The notes beneath the pieces were generated by a model. That model saw only the letters and a program-made list of their open reading frames with translations, did no database searches and was not told the origin of the DNA. A DNA stretch of 64,000 bases, from NCBI GenBank assembly GCA_024803745.1, contig JANJXV010000030.1, positions 6,490,501 through 6,554,500 on the forward strand, read 5' to 3'. Shown piece by piece: positions 22,681-57,972 of this stretch. Source of the DNA: Megascapheus bottae (Eukaryota > Chordata > Mammalia > Rodentia > Geomyidae). The first letter of the stretch is position 1. Every line of letters begins with the position of its first letter. The translations under genes and the position numbers were made by a program.

Positions 22681-22881
22681 CTTTTTTTTTTTTTTTTTGT
22701 CAGTCCTGGGCTTGAGCTCAGGGCCTGAGCACTGTCCTTGGATTTTCTCAAGGCTAGAGCTCTACCACTTGAGCCTCAGCACCACTTCCGGCTTTTTTCT
22801 ATGTATGTGGTACTGAGGAATTGAACCTGTGTCTTTGTGTACGCTAGGCAAGCACTCTTCCACTAGGCCAAACTCCTGGCC
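22681..22881 (-). mobile_element. IDL-Geo dimeric SINE
   Basis: Full-length antisense copy, T-run to CTCCTGGCCC. Flanking TCTGTCATCTTCT occurs at 22670-22682 and again at about 22887-22899, the likely target duplication. Confidence 0.9.
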
Positions 22882-22958
22882 CTTGTCTGTCATCTTCTGA
22901 GTAGCTGAGATTGCAGGTGCTTGCCCCCATGTACTCTGAGAAAGCCTTGTTACTGATT

Positions 22959-23063
22959 TTTTTTTTTTTTGGCTTGGGCCTGCCCTTAAACTGTATCTCT
23001 CCCATTTCTACCTCTTGTGGAGCTGGGATTACAGGCATGCTCTACCTGTCACCCAACCATCCT
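22959..23063 (-). mobile_element. B1-like monomeric SINE
   Basis: T-run, CTTGTGGAGCTGGGATTACAGGC; an old antisense 7SL-derived copy. Confidence 0.55.
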
Positions 23064-23182
23064 TGTCTATTCCTGAGACAGGGTCTCTCGCTATGTTGAC
23101 CAGACTGGCTTTGAACTTGCTACCTTCCTGCCTCTGTCCCTGAGTGCTGTGATTACAGGTGTATGCCACCATACCTAGCTTG
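23064..23182 (-). mobile_element. B1-like monomeric SINE
   Basis: GAGACAGGGTCTCTCGCTATG, GACTGGCTTTGAACTTGC, GTGATTACAGGTGTATGCC: a clear antisense B1 monomer. Confidence 0.7.
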
Positions 23183-23200
23183 TTGTAGTAATTGAGTCCC

Positions 23201-23202
<2 letters not shown>

Positions 23203-23231
<29 letters not shown>

Positions 23232-23418
23232 GCCAGTCCTGGGCTTGAGCTCAGGGCCTGAGCACTGTCCTTGGATTTTTCTCAAGGCTAGAGCTCTACC
23301 ACTTGAGCCTCAGCACCAGTTCTGGCTTTTTTTCTATGTATGTGGTACTGAGGAATTGAACCTGAGTCTTCATGCATACTAGGCAAGAACACTACCACTC
23401 TGCCAAATTTCCGGTCCT
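23203..23418 (-). mobile_element. IDL-Geo dimeric SINE
   Basis: Full-length antisense copy with a T-run near 28 bases. Confidence 0.9.
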
Positions 23419-23429
23419 CCTGCTTTATT

Positions 23430-23640
23430 TTTTATTTAATTTTTTTTTTTTTTTTGCCAGTCCTGGGCTTGAGCTCAGGGCCTGAGCACTGTCCTTGGAC
23501 TTTCTCAAAGCTAGAGCTCTACCACTGGAGCCTCAGCACCACTTCTGGCTTTTTTCTATGTATGTGGTACCGAGGAATTGAACCCGGGTCCTCGTGCATG
23601 CTAGGCAAGCACTCTACCACTAGGCTAAACTCCAGGCCCC
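23430..23640 (-). mobile_element. IDL-Geo dimeric SINE (young)
   Basis: Near-consensus antisense copy flanked by CCTCCTGCTTTATT at 23416-23429 and 23641-23654, a perfect 14-bp target duplication. Immediately next to another copy. Confidence 0.93.
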
Positions 23641-23756
23641 CCTCCTGCTTTATTCTTATAGACCTAAATAATTAAGGGTATCACTCAGTGTCAACCTTTT
23701 AGCTGGGTGAGATGAATTTACTTCTCGTGTGTGTGTGTGGGGGGGGGGGGGGCGCG

Positions 23757-23938
23757 CGTGCCAGTACTAGAGTTTGAACTCAAGACCTGGGTACCTTTCC
23801 TGAGCTCTTGAGCCCTAGCTCTCCTTTCAACATTTTGTGGTTAATTGGAGACTTTTCCTGCCTGGGATGGCTTTGAGTCTCGATCCTCAGATCTCAGCCT
23901 TCCAAGTAGCTAGAATTACAGGCATGAGCTGCCCAGTG
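23757..23938 (-). mobile_element. 7SL-like + Geo SINE, internal gaps
   Basis: GAGTTTGAACTCAAGACCTGG, GTGGTTAATTGGAGAC, AAGTAGCTAGAATTACAGGC; preceded by (GT)n and a G-run. Confidence 0.75.
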
Positions 23939-24476
23939 TGTAAATTCACCCTTTCACGGATGGAGTGATCCTTTTCCCGCGGGCTGTGAGAAAACACTCC
24001 CTGCCGCCGTGAAGTCCACGTAGGCTCCTTAGTGTGTGGAAGGAGCACTGGAAGGGGAGGGCACAGGAGCATTCTGTATCAAGCAACTGGGAACCAAAGG
24101 CTGAATTCCAGGAGGACCAATGTCTTTCTATTCAGCAGCACTGTGTAGAATAAAGAGCCCAAACGGGGTGGTTCAAGGTGAGATGCCCACAGGACGCCTT
24201 GAGCAGGCCCTCGGCAGCAGCGTGGCTGTCCATCCACGTGGCTTCATTGTCTTTGCATCTGTCTGTCCTCGTTTCCTGACATGACTGATCACTGAGGGAT
24301 GGTTTGCCTTAGTGATGAGGACACTGCCTGAAACGGTGACTGGAAGGAGACATCTGCGATGCACTCAGGAATGTTTCACCTTGTGATGTTTCACCTTGTG
24401 AAGGTCATGCAGCCCTCTACGGCAGTGGTGGCTTTTCTGCTCTTGTTTCTTTTCCATCTGTGATTTGGGAGAAACC

Positions 24477-24672
24477 TTTTTTTTTTTTTTTATCAGTCAT
24501 GGGGCTTGAATTCTGAGCCTGGGTGCTGTCCCTGAGGTCTTTAGCTCAAGGCTACCACCCTCCCTCTAGGTCTGGGCGTCATCCTGGAGCTCTTCAGCGC
24601 TAAGCTGCCGCCCTACCCCTAGAGCCACAGCCCCACTTCTAGTGGTTAATTGGAGTGAAGAGTCTCACCAAG
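24477..24672 (-). mobile_element. 7SL-like + Geo SINE with internal duplication
   Basis: The Geo segment CTGGGYGYYRTCCYKGAG...GCYACC-type block appears twice (about 24520-24560 and 24570-24612), so the copy is partly duplicated. The 7SL-like head is mostly lost. Confidence 0.7.
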
Positions 24673-24734
24673 ATCAGTTCTATTTGTTTAGATGTGTTAC
24701 TACATTTCTGGATTTTTCTCCAATCTCTTTTCAT

Positions 24735-24968
24735 TTTTGTGAGTCATGGGGCTTGAACTCGGCCTGGGGCCTGGGCGTTGTACCTGAGCTCTTCAGCTCA
24801 AGGCTACTTCCCTACCCTTGAGCCAAACCGCATTTCCCATTTTTTTCTAGAGTTTAATTTGAAGAGTCTCAAGTCCTTTCATGCCTGGGCTGGCTTTGAA
24901 CCTTGATCCCCAGCTCTCAGCTTACTGAGTAGCTAGGATTACAGGCGTGAGCCACCAGTGCCCAGCCT
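24735..24968 (-). mobile_element. 7SL-like + Geo dimeric SINE
   Basis: Complete antisense copy ending GAGCCACCAGTGCCCAGCC. Confidence 0.85.
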
Positions 24969-26689
24969 CAAGTGCACTTCTTAACGTGTGCCAGTGTCTT
25001 CCCTACTATACCAGCCTGCTTAAATGCACCCGGCATTTAACCACTTCTTAAAGGCCCTTATCTAAACATGTAGACATATTAAGCTTCTACCCTTCTAATA
25101 TATCACAAGGAGTAAGGCTTATTATTTATTATTTTGGCTCAAACTCAGGGTTGTTGTTTCTCAGTGCACCAGGCGTGGGCTGTCTATATTGAGATCCTGA
25201 GGGGAGGGGGCAGCTATCTGCAGTCTGTGTCAAGTAGAGGACCTCACCCCCAAAATAGAAACAGAAACAAGCTCTGTTCCTAACTGGCTTCCTTCCTTGA
25301 GCTCTAACCTAATTGTCTGACCTCTGTAATTCCCAAATATCCTTTTTGTTCTGGCCTCAAATAGGGTCTAGGGCTGTGACTCAGAATCAAAGAGAGAAAT
25401 GGTCACCAACCAGCTCTCAGGCCTAGAGTGGTTCTGGCTATGAGAATACTATGTTAGAGGAATATTATTGCTGTTTTGTGACCGCCTGTTCTGAAGGAAC
25501 AAGTTTGCGGTATCCAGTAAGGGATTTGGGAGTTGCTGAAGGCCTGGAAGTAAAGACGATGGCCTAGAGAACTGGGGAGAAGACTCCAGGGTGTTGCTGG
25601 GCCTGGTGGATCACTCCCTTAATCCTAGCTACTTAGGAAGCTGAGACATACTTAGGAGGATCTGGGTTTAAAACCAACCTAGGCAGGAAACTCAGGGAGA
25701 CATTATCTTCAATGAACCACCAAAAAGCCAGAAGTGGAGCTGTGGCCTAAGTGGTAGGATGCTACTCTTGAGTAAAATAAAGCTTAGGGACAGTGCCCAG
25801 ACCCTGAGTTCAAACCATAGGACTGGCACGTGGGTCTCACACTATGACTCCATCATCTACCTGGGAGTTCTTAGCAGGCTGTTAAAAAGACACAATGAAA
25901 CCTTCAGAGATTTGTTCTTGCCCCACACCAACACCCAAGTTTTCAGCCCTTCCCTAGCTGCGGAGCAGAGGATTAAGGCAACTTCCTTTTGCCTGCTGGA
26001 TGTCTGATAGTGTAGCTGGGGAGGAAGAACTCAGCCTTTGTTCTAGACGCCTCCTGTGCTATGGATTCAGCGGGGTGGGTAGGGAAGTGCCAGGCAAAGG
26101 CTCAGCAGGGGACAGAATCAACTGGGAGAATCCTGAGGGCAAAACTGGCCAGATGCGTTTTCCTGGTCCGGAGATGAAAGAGCCTCTTCCTTTGTCCACC
26201 CCCCACCCCCACCTCTCCAACTGTCTGCTCCCCTTGACCAACAAGGGAGGCTAAAAGGCTGCCATCTGGGCTGTTCCCTCGACCTTTAGGTGTACACAAA
26301 CTCGAATGGGCAGTTGTCCCAGGAGTGGACAGCGGGCCTGCCATCCCAGTACCTGGGCCAGTCGAGGGAGGGAGATGGAACGACTTGGGCCCGACGAACC
26401 TGTCTCAAAGATGGAGGGGACGGCAGGTCCGGGGCAGGCAGCAGGGACACAGGTGCACTGGCCAGGACTCTGCACCTTCTCTCCCGCCCCCAGCTGCCAC
26501 CCTGCAGCTCGACCCCATTCGCCGCTTTCCTTTCCGGGCGTGGAGTGGCCCTGTCCCAGGGGCATTCTAGGGTGTCACCTCTGGCATTTGCTCCCATGGT
26601 GGAAAAACAAGTCCGAATGTAATGCATCTGGTTTCTGAACAGCTGCAGGAGCGCAGTAACCAGACGGTCCGCAAAGATGTGGGGGGGAG
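24969..26689. other. Unique stretch before the PFKFB3 promoter
   Basis: One SINE (25594-25829) interrupts it. 25830-26640 has several frames near 110 codons on both strands, but they overlap each other and none resembles a protein I know. Enhancer content is possible but not visible. Confidence 0.5.
25594..25829 (+). mobile_element. 7SL-like head + Geo dimeric SINE
   Basis: GCTGGGCCTGGTGGATCAC to ACCATAGGACTGGCAC, diverged, without a clear tail. Confidence 0.82.
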
Positions 26690-26878
26690 GCTGGGAGGGG
26701 ATACGAAATGATGGGGGGCGAGTTGGAGAAGGGAGGCTCGCCCCCTCCGGGGGAGGGGGGACCCTGGGCTAGGCAGGCATCTCGAGGCGCCCGGGACTCC
26801 CCGGAGGGCGGAGGCCCAGGCGGGGCGAGCGCGGGGCGGGCCAGCTGTGCCCCGCGCCCTCCCAGCGGCGCATGCAGG

Positions 26879-26892
26879 ACGTGCGCGACGTG
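26879..26892 (+). promoter_or_regulatory. PFKFB3: Tandem hypoxia-response-type sites (two ACGTG)
   Basis: ACGTG at 26879-26883 and again at 26888-26892, nine bases apart, about 1.2 kb upstream of the ATG. PFKFB3 is a well-known HIF-1 target with paired HREs at about this distance. The motif is seen directly; binding is inferred. Confidence 0.7.
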
Positions 26893-27723
26893 TGGCGGCT
26901 GGGCTGCGGTGTGGGGTGCAGCGGGCGCCGCCTCCGCGCTCCAATCACAGCGCAGCCTGGCGTGGCGCTCGCTCGCTCGCCCGCTGGAGTCACCTCCGCC
27001 CCACGCCCCCAGCCGCTCCCGATCCTCACCGCAAGGCCCGGACCTGGGTCCCCCCGCGAGGCACGCACGCACCCAACCGCGGCGCGCGAAATGCTGCGGG
27101 GCGTGCGGGGGAAAGCGGCGTGGAGAGCTTAGGCGTCTGCGTGATCAGATCCCCCCACCCCCGCATCGTGATTCCGGGCGTATAGACCATTAACGAGCTG
27201 CAGGTGGAAAGTGGGGGGCGGGGGTTCCATAAAAGTTCACTGAACATCGCGCGCTCTGAATGGGAGAACCAAGGTGTGCACGCCCCTCTCCCCCAATGTC
27301 CAGCCGGCCTGTCGGGCTTTCCCGCCTCCTCGACCCCCGGGTTGGGGTCTTGGGGTGGGAGGACAGATCTCGATGGTGAGGGGTGAGGTGCCCCTCGCCG
27401 GCTGGGTGGTGGTGGATGATCACACCGCGGCTGGGGCCTGGGTCTTTCACCGAGGCTGAGCCCGCGCTAGAAAAGCCCAATTGGTGGAGGATGCACGGAA
27501 GGCAGTGTGGACAGCAGCCTCCCGGCTCTCCTCCCCAGCACCACTCACGGGAGGGTCTGGGAACAATGACCGTTAGGGGAAGCGGCGGCCCCCGGTAAAC
27601 AAACAAGACTTAACCCTGCGCGGATCCGGCCTCTGGGTCCCGGGCACCGGGGTGGGGGCGAGGCCCTCCGCCGGCCCGCAGGGGGCGCGCGCCGCCCGTC
27701 TCCGCGAGCTCCCACCTCCGCCC

Positions 27724-27729
27724 CACGTG
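27724..27729. promoter_or_regulatory. PFKFB3: E-box CACGTG in proximal promoter
   Basis: Palindromic CACGTG about 75 bases upstream of the TATA-like element. It could bind USF, MYC or MAX, or HIF through its ACGTG core. Confidence 0.45.
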
Positions 27730-27797
27730 AAAGGGGGCTGGGACCCAAAGAATGCGGCCCGCCCCGCGGCTGACGCGCCCGGCGGCCGGCCGGGTGG

Positions 27798-27805
27798 ATT
27801 AAAAG
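27798..27805 (+). promoter_or_regulatory. PFKFB3: TATA-like element ATTAAAAG
   Basis: The only A/T-rich hexamer in a CpG-dense stretch, followed by GGCGGGGCGG. It is placed to direct initiation near 27830. Confidence 0.5.
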
Positions 27806-27829
27806 GCGGGGCGGCGCGGGTGGCATCCT

Positions 27830-28108
27830 CGCAGAGCCGGAGAGGAGACGGGCGGTGGTGCTGCGCGGCGGCGAGCGCGGCTGTCACGGCGTCCCAGCAT
27901 CCCCGGGCTTCCCGGAACCGGTTTCCCCGGCGGCCCCAGCCTCCTCGCTCCCTCGCCGAGCCCCTCGCGCCCGCCCGCGTCCCGGACTTCCCACAAAGCA
28001 CGTTTCCCCACGCAGCGCCCCGGCCTCCTGCCTTTTGTTCCGCGGGGCTGCCGTTGCCCTTCCCAAGCCGGAGTTTCCTCCCGGGCCCCGCCGGGTGCAG
28101 TCGCGAAG
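27830..28108 (+). other. PFKFB3: PFKFB3 5' UTR (inferred)
   Basis: GC-rich leader between the inferred start site and the ATG at 28109. I see no upstream ATG in it, so no uORF is predicted. The 5' end is inferred from the TATA-like element and is uncertain by tens of bases. Confidence 0.6.
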
Positions 28109-52687
<24,579 letters not shown>

Positions 52688-54087
52688 AGAAGATGCATCC
52701 GTTCCATTCCATTTCCATTTCTGCCGCTTGGCTTCTGCCCTCCCATCTACCTGAGACCAAATGATGCCAAGGACTTCCTGGGTTGGGGTGAGGTGGGGAA
52801 GAAGGGGAATCTGCTGGTTGAAGAGCAGCTACATCCCTTCCCCTCCCCTCTCCCCACCAACCCTGATGTTGGGGCCATGGGGTCCCCGCTTCCTGTGGCA
52901 AGTGGCAGAACTCCCCAGTGCCTGTTCTCTTGGAGCTTCCAAGGATATCTGGCTTCCCGCTACTCCCCATGAGGCTTGGGGAGGGTGAGGAGTGGTCAGG
53001 TGGCAGAAGGCCTTGAGAAGGGACACTTGAGTGCCACTGTGGGATTTTGTTTCATTTCTGTGATCCTGGCCTGACATGATGGTAAGCCAGGGCCACCAGA
53101 TTGGCACTTAGAATTGTGTAAGTGCTGGGTCTTAAGGCTGAAGCCCAAGAGATATCTGGAAGCTTTTTTCATAGCTATTTTATGCATTCTGGGACTGGCG
53201 AGATGCCCAGAGAAGACGGGATTTGAGAACTTCTGCCTCTGAGAGATCTCTCTGTGAAGCCGAGACCTACCCATCGTCGGCGTGAGCAGTCCATGTCCAG
53301 CTCCCACAATGCCACACGTCTTTGCAGCTGTTAGTTAAAGGACAGACTGGCTACCTGAGTGGAAGGGGGAGCTTCTCTCCTTTCCCAGGGTGCTCTAGGG
53401 TCCCTGGATTTTCCCACCTGGCCCTGGAAGTACCTGAATCAGTTGTTCTGGAGCTGCTTGCATTGCACTTTTTCCTTTTTATTTTATTTTATTTTATTTT
53501 GGTGGCAGAAGCGTGATCTGAAAGTCATGCTTGACTTCGGGAACTTAGATGTTGGAACATGAGAAGCTGAGCATGCTCCAGAGCATGATGAAGCTGGAAC
53601 TTTCGAATCGTTGTAAGACTGTGTGAGAAGACACAGAGAAGACCCAATTTCCTCTCGTGCTCAGGATTAGAGGGTGGCCAAGTTGGGCTCCCTTTGGGGC
53701 CACATCCTCTGGTCTGCCCCTGTGCTTTTGTCAAGTGTCTGCTGTGCGTCTGGCACCATGGTGGGGTGTTCAGAAGTGCCCAGCGTCCCTTGCCATCATG
53801 CTGTCATAACATTGCTGCAGAGGTTGGAAATATGTCCTGAGGGTCAGGTGGATGGAAACACTCGTGAGTTGTACTTACCATTGCCTCTTCCTTTGTCTTC
53901 TCAAATCCCTGGCAGGAGAGGGGGAGAAACTTTTTTAACAAACATTTGGAAACTCAGCAGTACAGTTTGCCCAAGTGACCCTTTTAAGCATGTCTCATCT
54001 AGTGCCAAAGGTCACTGTATGCCTTCTGCTTGTGAGGCCTGGCATATAGACCTGCAAAGCTTGCAGTAGAGCGAAGAGGTATTTTTG

Positions 54088-54310
54088 TGTGTGTGCTGCT
54101 GGTTCTGGGGCTTGAACTCAGGTCCTGGATGCTGCCCTTTAGCTTTTTCCCTTAAGTTATTATCACTTGAGCTACAGCTCCTCTTTTGGCTATTTTGGTG
54201 ATCTCATGATAGAGCTTTTCTGCCTAAGCTGGCTTTGAACTACAGTCCTCAGATCTTAGCCTCTTGGGAAAGCTAGGATTACAGGAATGAACTACCAGCA
54301 TCTGGCTCTG
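54088..54310 (-). mobile_element. 7SL-like + Geo SINE within PFKFB3 3' UTR
   Basis: GGGGCTTGAACTCAGGTCC to GGATTACAGGAATGAACTACC. About 10% of the 3' UTR derives from this antisense SINE. Confidence 0.85.
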
Positions 54311-54404
54311 TGTTTTGAGAGGTTTTCTTTTTTTTTTTTTTGTAAGAATGTACATTTCTCTAGATGGGACTAGGTGAGGCACAGTTATGCTTCAGGTACC
54401 CAGC

Positions 54405-54410
54405 AATAAA
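54405..54410 (+). terminator. PFKFB3: Proximal poly(A) signal AATAAA
   Basis: Canonical hexamer about 1.7 kb into the 3' UTR, followed by GGTTGTATTTTATT. Using it would remove the ATTTA array downstream and give a shorter, possibly more stable mRNA. Confidence 0.55.
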
Positions 54411-54784
54411 GGTTGTATTTTATTCACACCAAACCATTCAAATTCTCCTTGCTCACCCTACCTTCAGATCAGGATGAGGTCTTGGAGAAGGTAAAATGCA
54501 GTTTACTGTGAATGCCAGTGACCTGATTTTTGAGGGCTCGAGGAATCAGATGTAGTCATTGAACTTTGCTTTTATTGGTTTCCTCCCCAACCTCCCAAAA
54601 CAAAAACAGGGACCAATGTTTTTAACTTTGCATATGTTTTTGGGTGAGTTTCTCCCTCTCCATGGACCATGGGCAAAGCTCTTCACTTTGGGAGAGGACA
54701 AAAAACTGTTCGAACCACACCAATGATCTTTTCATTTGTAATACTTGAAATTTATTTTTTTATTGTTTTGATAGCAGATGTGCT

Positions 54785-54797
54785 ATTTATTTATTTA
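54785..54797 (+). promoter_or_regulatory. PFKFB3: AU-rich element, three overlapping ATTTA
   Basis: ATTTA occurs at 54785, 54789 and 54793 in an overlapping array inside a T/A-rich context. Such arrays bind decay factors (TTP, AUF1 and HuR family) and fit the short-lived inducible PFKFB3 mRNA. The motif is seen directly; the function is inferred from the family. Confidence 0.75.
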
Positions 54798-55002
54798 ATA
54801 TGTATAAGGGAGCCTAAAAAATAGAAAGCTGTCTAGATTGGGTTTCATTTGTTAATTGGTTTAGGGGGGGCCTTTTGTGTGTGATTTTTTTTTTTTTGAC
54901 TTCTGTATATTTGTCTGAATTCATGACCTAGGATGAAGCTATGCTACATTTTCAAAAAGGGGATGCCTTTGAGAAATTTGTATATTTTGCAGTTGCCAGA
55001 TC

Positions 55003-55008
55003 AATAAA
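55003..55008 (+). terminator. PFKFB3: Distal poly(A) signal AATAAA
   Basis: Canonical hexamer in TCAATAAACC, with a GT-rich element (GTGCATTGTGTG) about 28 bases later. Likely the main 3' end of PFKFB3. Confidence 0.8.
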
Positions 55009-55227
55009 CCATTTGGTTGAAATACACAGAGTGCATTGTGTGATCTTTTGGAGGGGAGGGAGAGCCAAGGGTCTTTCGTTGAACAGAGATCAGCTAGTAC
55101 CAATATTTTCAGAGAGTAGATGTGTCAATTCTGGGTGCAGGCAGCAGAGCAGTGACTTAACAGGCACAGTCTGCTCCCAAAGCTGGCCAGCCTTCCAGGT
55201 TCTCATCCAAGAAAAAAAAAGACTGCT

Positions 55228-55672
55228 CTATACCAGTTGCTAGTGTTTCACACCTATAATCCTAGCTTCTGAGGATGAGAGTGGAGGATCACAGTTCAAA
55301 GCCAGCGGGGCAGGAAAGTCAATGAGATTCTTACCTCCAATTAAGAGTCATAATAGTGGAAGTAGCCGGGTGTGGTGGTGGCTCACGCCTGTAAGCCTAG
55401 CTACTCAGGAGGGTGAAGTCTGAGGATCAAGGTTCAAAGCCAGCCCAGCACAAAAGAGCCTGGAACTCTTATCTCCAATTAACCTGTAGAAAACGGGAAG
55501 TGGGGCTTAGCTCAAGGGTAGAGTGGTAGCCTTAAGCTGAAGATCTCAGGGACCCACACATACACACACACAATGGAAGTAAAGTTGTGGCTCAAGTGGT
55601 AGACTGCCAGCCTTGAGCAATAAAAGCTTAAGAACAGTGCCTGGGCTCTGGGTTCAAGCACCCAGCCAGCAC
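55228..55672 (+). mobile_element. 7SL-like + Geo SINE split by a second copy
   Basis: Outer copy is 55228-55364 plus 55572-55672 (linker ATTAAGAGTCATAATAGTGG rejoining AAGTAAAGTTGTGGCTCAAG). The inner copy lies between duplicated TGGAAGTA. Confidence 0.8.
55365..55571 (+). mobile_element. 7SL-like + Geo SINE, nested
   Basis: GCCGGGTGTGGTGGTGGCTC to ATCTCAGGGACCC and a (CA)n tail, inserted in a same-strand copy of the same family. Confidence 0.8.
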
Positions 55673-56243
55673 ACATACACACACGTGCATGCTCATACAC
55701 ATGCAAACTGCTCTGAAAGACGATGAATTCCACTACCTCAAGTCTTAGACCAGCTAGACTGAAGGAATCTGCGGACGATTCTCCGTCTTTGGGCTAAGTT
55801 TTGAGGCTCCTCTGGCAGCTCCATAATCATGAAGGGAACACTGAAGAATGGATAACCAGGCAGATGGTTTTCCATTTATATTTCCAGATAATTAGGAGGA
55901 TCAAATTTGTTACACATTTTCTTAGCTTGCTGTTTTCCTTTTGCTTACACTGGTTTTTTGATAACCTTGAGCTTAAAGCATTTTTATTGTGGAATCTCAA
56001 TTCCTTTGTAGTTTCTTTGGCTTTTAAGTTTGGTATTTTCCATTTCTCAAGCTAGATGTTCACTAATATGTCCCTTAATTTTTATTAGCTTATGTTATAT
56101 GGGAGGTTATTGTTAAGATTTCGTACATATTTCCAATATATTTTAACCAGTCTCTAGATCATCCAATATTCTCTTTAAGAGCCTTAATTTTTTAAAAGAA
56201 GTACTTAAAATGTGTATAGTGTAATGTTATTATCTAGTTCAAT

Positions 56244-56485
56244 TTTTTGTATGTGTATTGGTCCTGGGGCTTGAACTGAGCTGTGCCCCCCATTCTCACT
56301 TGCCTTTTTTGCTTAAGGCTAGCACTCTACCCCTTGAGCCAGAGCCCCATTTCCAGTTTTTTGCTGATTAATTGTAGATAGGTGTCTCGTGGGTTTTTCT
56401 ACCCTGACTGGGTTCACATTTTGATACTCAGATCTCAGCCCTCTTGAGTAGCTAGGATTCTAGTCCTGAGTCACCAGCACTCAGT
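56244..56485 (-). mobile_element. 7SL-like + Geo dimeric SINE
   Basis: GGTCCTGGGGCTTGAACTGAG to GAGTCACCAGCACTCAG. Confidence 0.82.
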
Positions 56486-57364
56486 TATAATGAACTATTT
56501 TTATCCCTAAATAGTTTACTAAGACTGCTAGTACTGTTCATTCAATTGCTCTAAATAAATAACAATATTCTTAGCTGTGTGTGGGGGGAGTTAGGATGTG
56601 GACTGAAGGTGGGGGGAGATACTACCCTGATGAAGGAATCCACGACTGAGCCCGGCCTCGCCCTCGGCAGGCCAGGCTTTGCCTCTGTGAATAACACATT
56701 TCACCCCTTAGGGGATCAAGCCAGGCTTGGGGACAAGTCCTGCTGTGGCCAATCCCAGCCCATCAGCCTTTTGACCTCGCCTGGGTCCCAGCCAAATGGG
56801 ATTGTGCGCTAGCCGTTAGATGTCAGAGCTCATTGGTTTGAATTCAATGGTTCTTAATCAGAGTTGCACAATACGGAGTAATTTTCCAAAATGCGCCCGT
56901 CCCGGCCCCATGCAGGGAAGTGGCTATTTGTCAGTCAAGGGCTGAAATCACTTGGTAAAGGGTGAATAGAGCATATCTGCCTACATGGAGTATCTGAGGT
57001 GGTTAGACTCAGAATAGGACTTTGGTAGTCAGGGATGGTGAGAGGGAGATGTGGGTGCTGTTTCTCTATGGTGTGCAACACAAACACCTTCTGTGTATCC
57101 CACACCTGCTGAGTTAAGAACACCTCCGTGTTCACTTTACATTAAGACATGATATGGTGGGAAGTAGAAGTGTGGGGATTTCAAGTTCAAGGCCAGAGTG
57201 GCCTACAATTTAAAAAAGAAGAAATCAGAGATCCAGTTAACAGTTCTTAGCTCACACAGGTTAAAAGTAAACATTCAGAACACTTAACAGAAGAACACAA
57301 GCAACCTCTGGATGCAGCAGGTTTAGTACTGCAGTTTGGTGTTATGTGTACATACATATCGGGG

Positions 57365-57515
57365 TTTTTTTTGGACAGGGAGGGCAGAAGCGGAAGTAAA
57401 GTCTGAACCCCAGGCCCTTTTGTTTGGTTATTGTTGAGCTAGGTTCTCATTTTTTGTCTGGGTTACGATCCTCCTGTTTATACTTCCAGTGTAGCTGGGA
57501 TGACATGAGTGCATA
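57365..57515 (-). mobile_element. Diverged SINE fragment
   Basis: GTCTGAACCCCAGGCCC and GTCTGGGTTACGATCCTCC...GTGTAGCTGGGATGACATG resemble an antisense 7SL-like/Geo element. Low certainty. Confidence 0.4.
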
Positions 57516-57647
57516 ATTATATTCAGCCTTCTCTACTGAGATGAGATCTTTAGACCCTCCTGCCTGTGCCGGCCTGGCACTGACTCTCCTCATCTTAACC
57601 TCTGTGTAGCGTGACAGCTGCAGGGCACTGTACCCAGGGATTGATTG

Positions 57648-57745
57648 GAATCTTTTTTTTTTTTCCTCTGTCTGGCCTTCAACCATAATCCTCCTGATAT
57701 CAGCTTCCCACGTGGCTAAGATTATAGGTGTGAGCCCTTGGTTCA
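57648..57745 (-). mobile_element. 7SL-like SINE head fragment
   Basis: T-run, GGCCTTCAACCATAATCCTCC, GGCTAAGATTATAGGTGTGAG. Confidence 0.6.
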
Positions 57746-57747
57746 CA

Positions 57748-57845
57748 TACAATGGTTATTAGAAAGGCGAGGTATAGAAGAGCGGCAATTACATAAGTCA
57801 GGTACTGAATACATTTCTCTTCGGATGATGTCACCCCTTCCCAGT
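57748..57845 (-). repeat. Dispersed GGGAAGGGGTGA repeat, copy 4 (antisense)
   Basis: On the minus strand it reads GGGAAGGGGTGACATCATCC...GAAATGTATTCAGTACCTGA...CTTATGTAATTGCCGCTC. A good match to the copies at 15736 and 46290. Confidence 0.6.
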
Positions 57846-57865
57846 TTTTGCAGCTGAAATTGGTT

Positions 57866-57972
57866 AATTTTGCAGAGTCTCACTATGTGCCTAGGCTGGC
57901 CTGGAGTTCGTGATTCTCTCACTCAGCTTCCTGAATGCTGGGATTGCAGGTGCATACCACCTTACCCACTTA
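57866..57972 (-). mobile_element. B1-like monomeric SINE
   Basis: GAGTCTCACTATGTGCCTAGG, GCTGGCCTGGAGTTCGTG, TGCTGGGATTGCAGGTGC. A clear antisense B1. Confidence 0.72.

Larger units (their letters stand above)
52688..55025 (+). other. PFKFB3: PFKFB3 3' UTR
   Basis: About 2.3 kb between the TGA and the distal poly(A) site. It holds a SINE in antisense (54088-54310), a proximal AATAAA (54405), overlapping ATTTA motifs (54785-54797), and a distal AATAAA (55003). The last 150 bases look strongly like mammalian PFKFB3 3' ends I recall. AU-rich 3' UTR control of this mRNA is established for the human inducible isoform. Confidence 0.85.

Noticed and set aside
26251..26640. Overlapping frames of about 110 codons on both strands
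   Set aside because: No recognisable domain, no splice pattern and no conservation cue; treated as chance.
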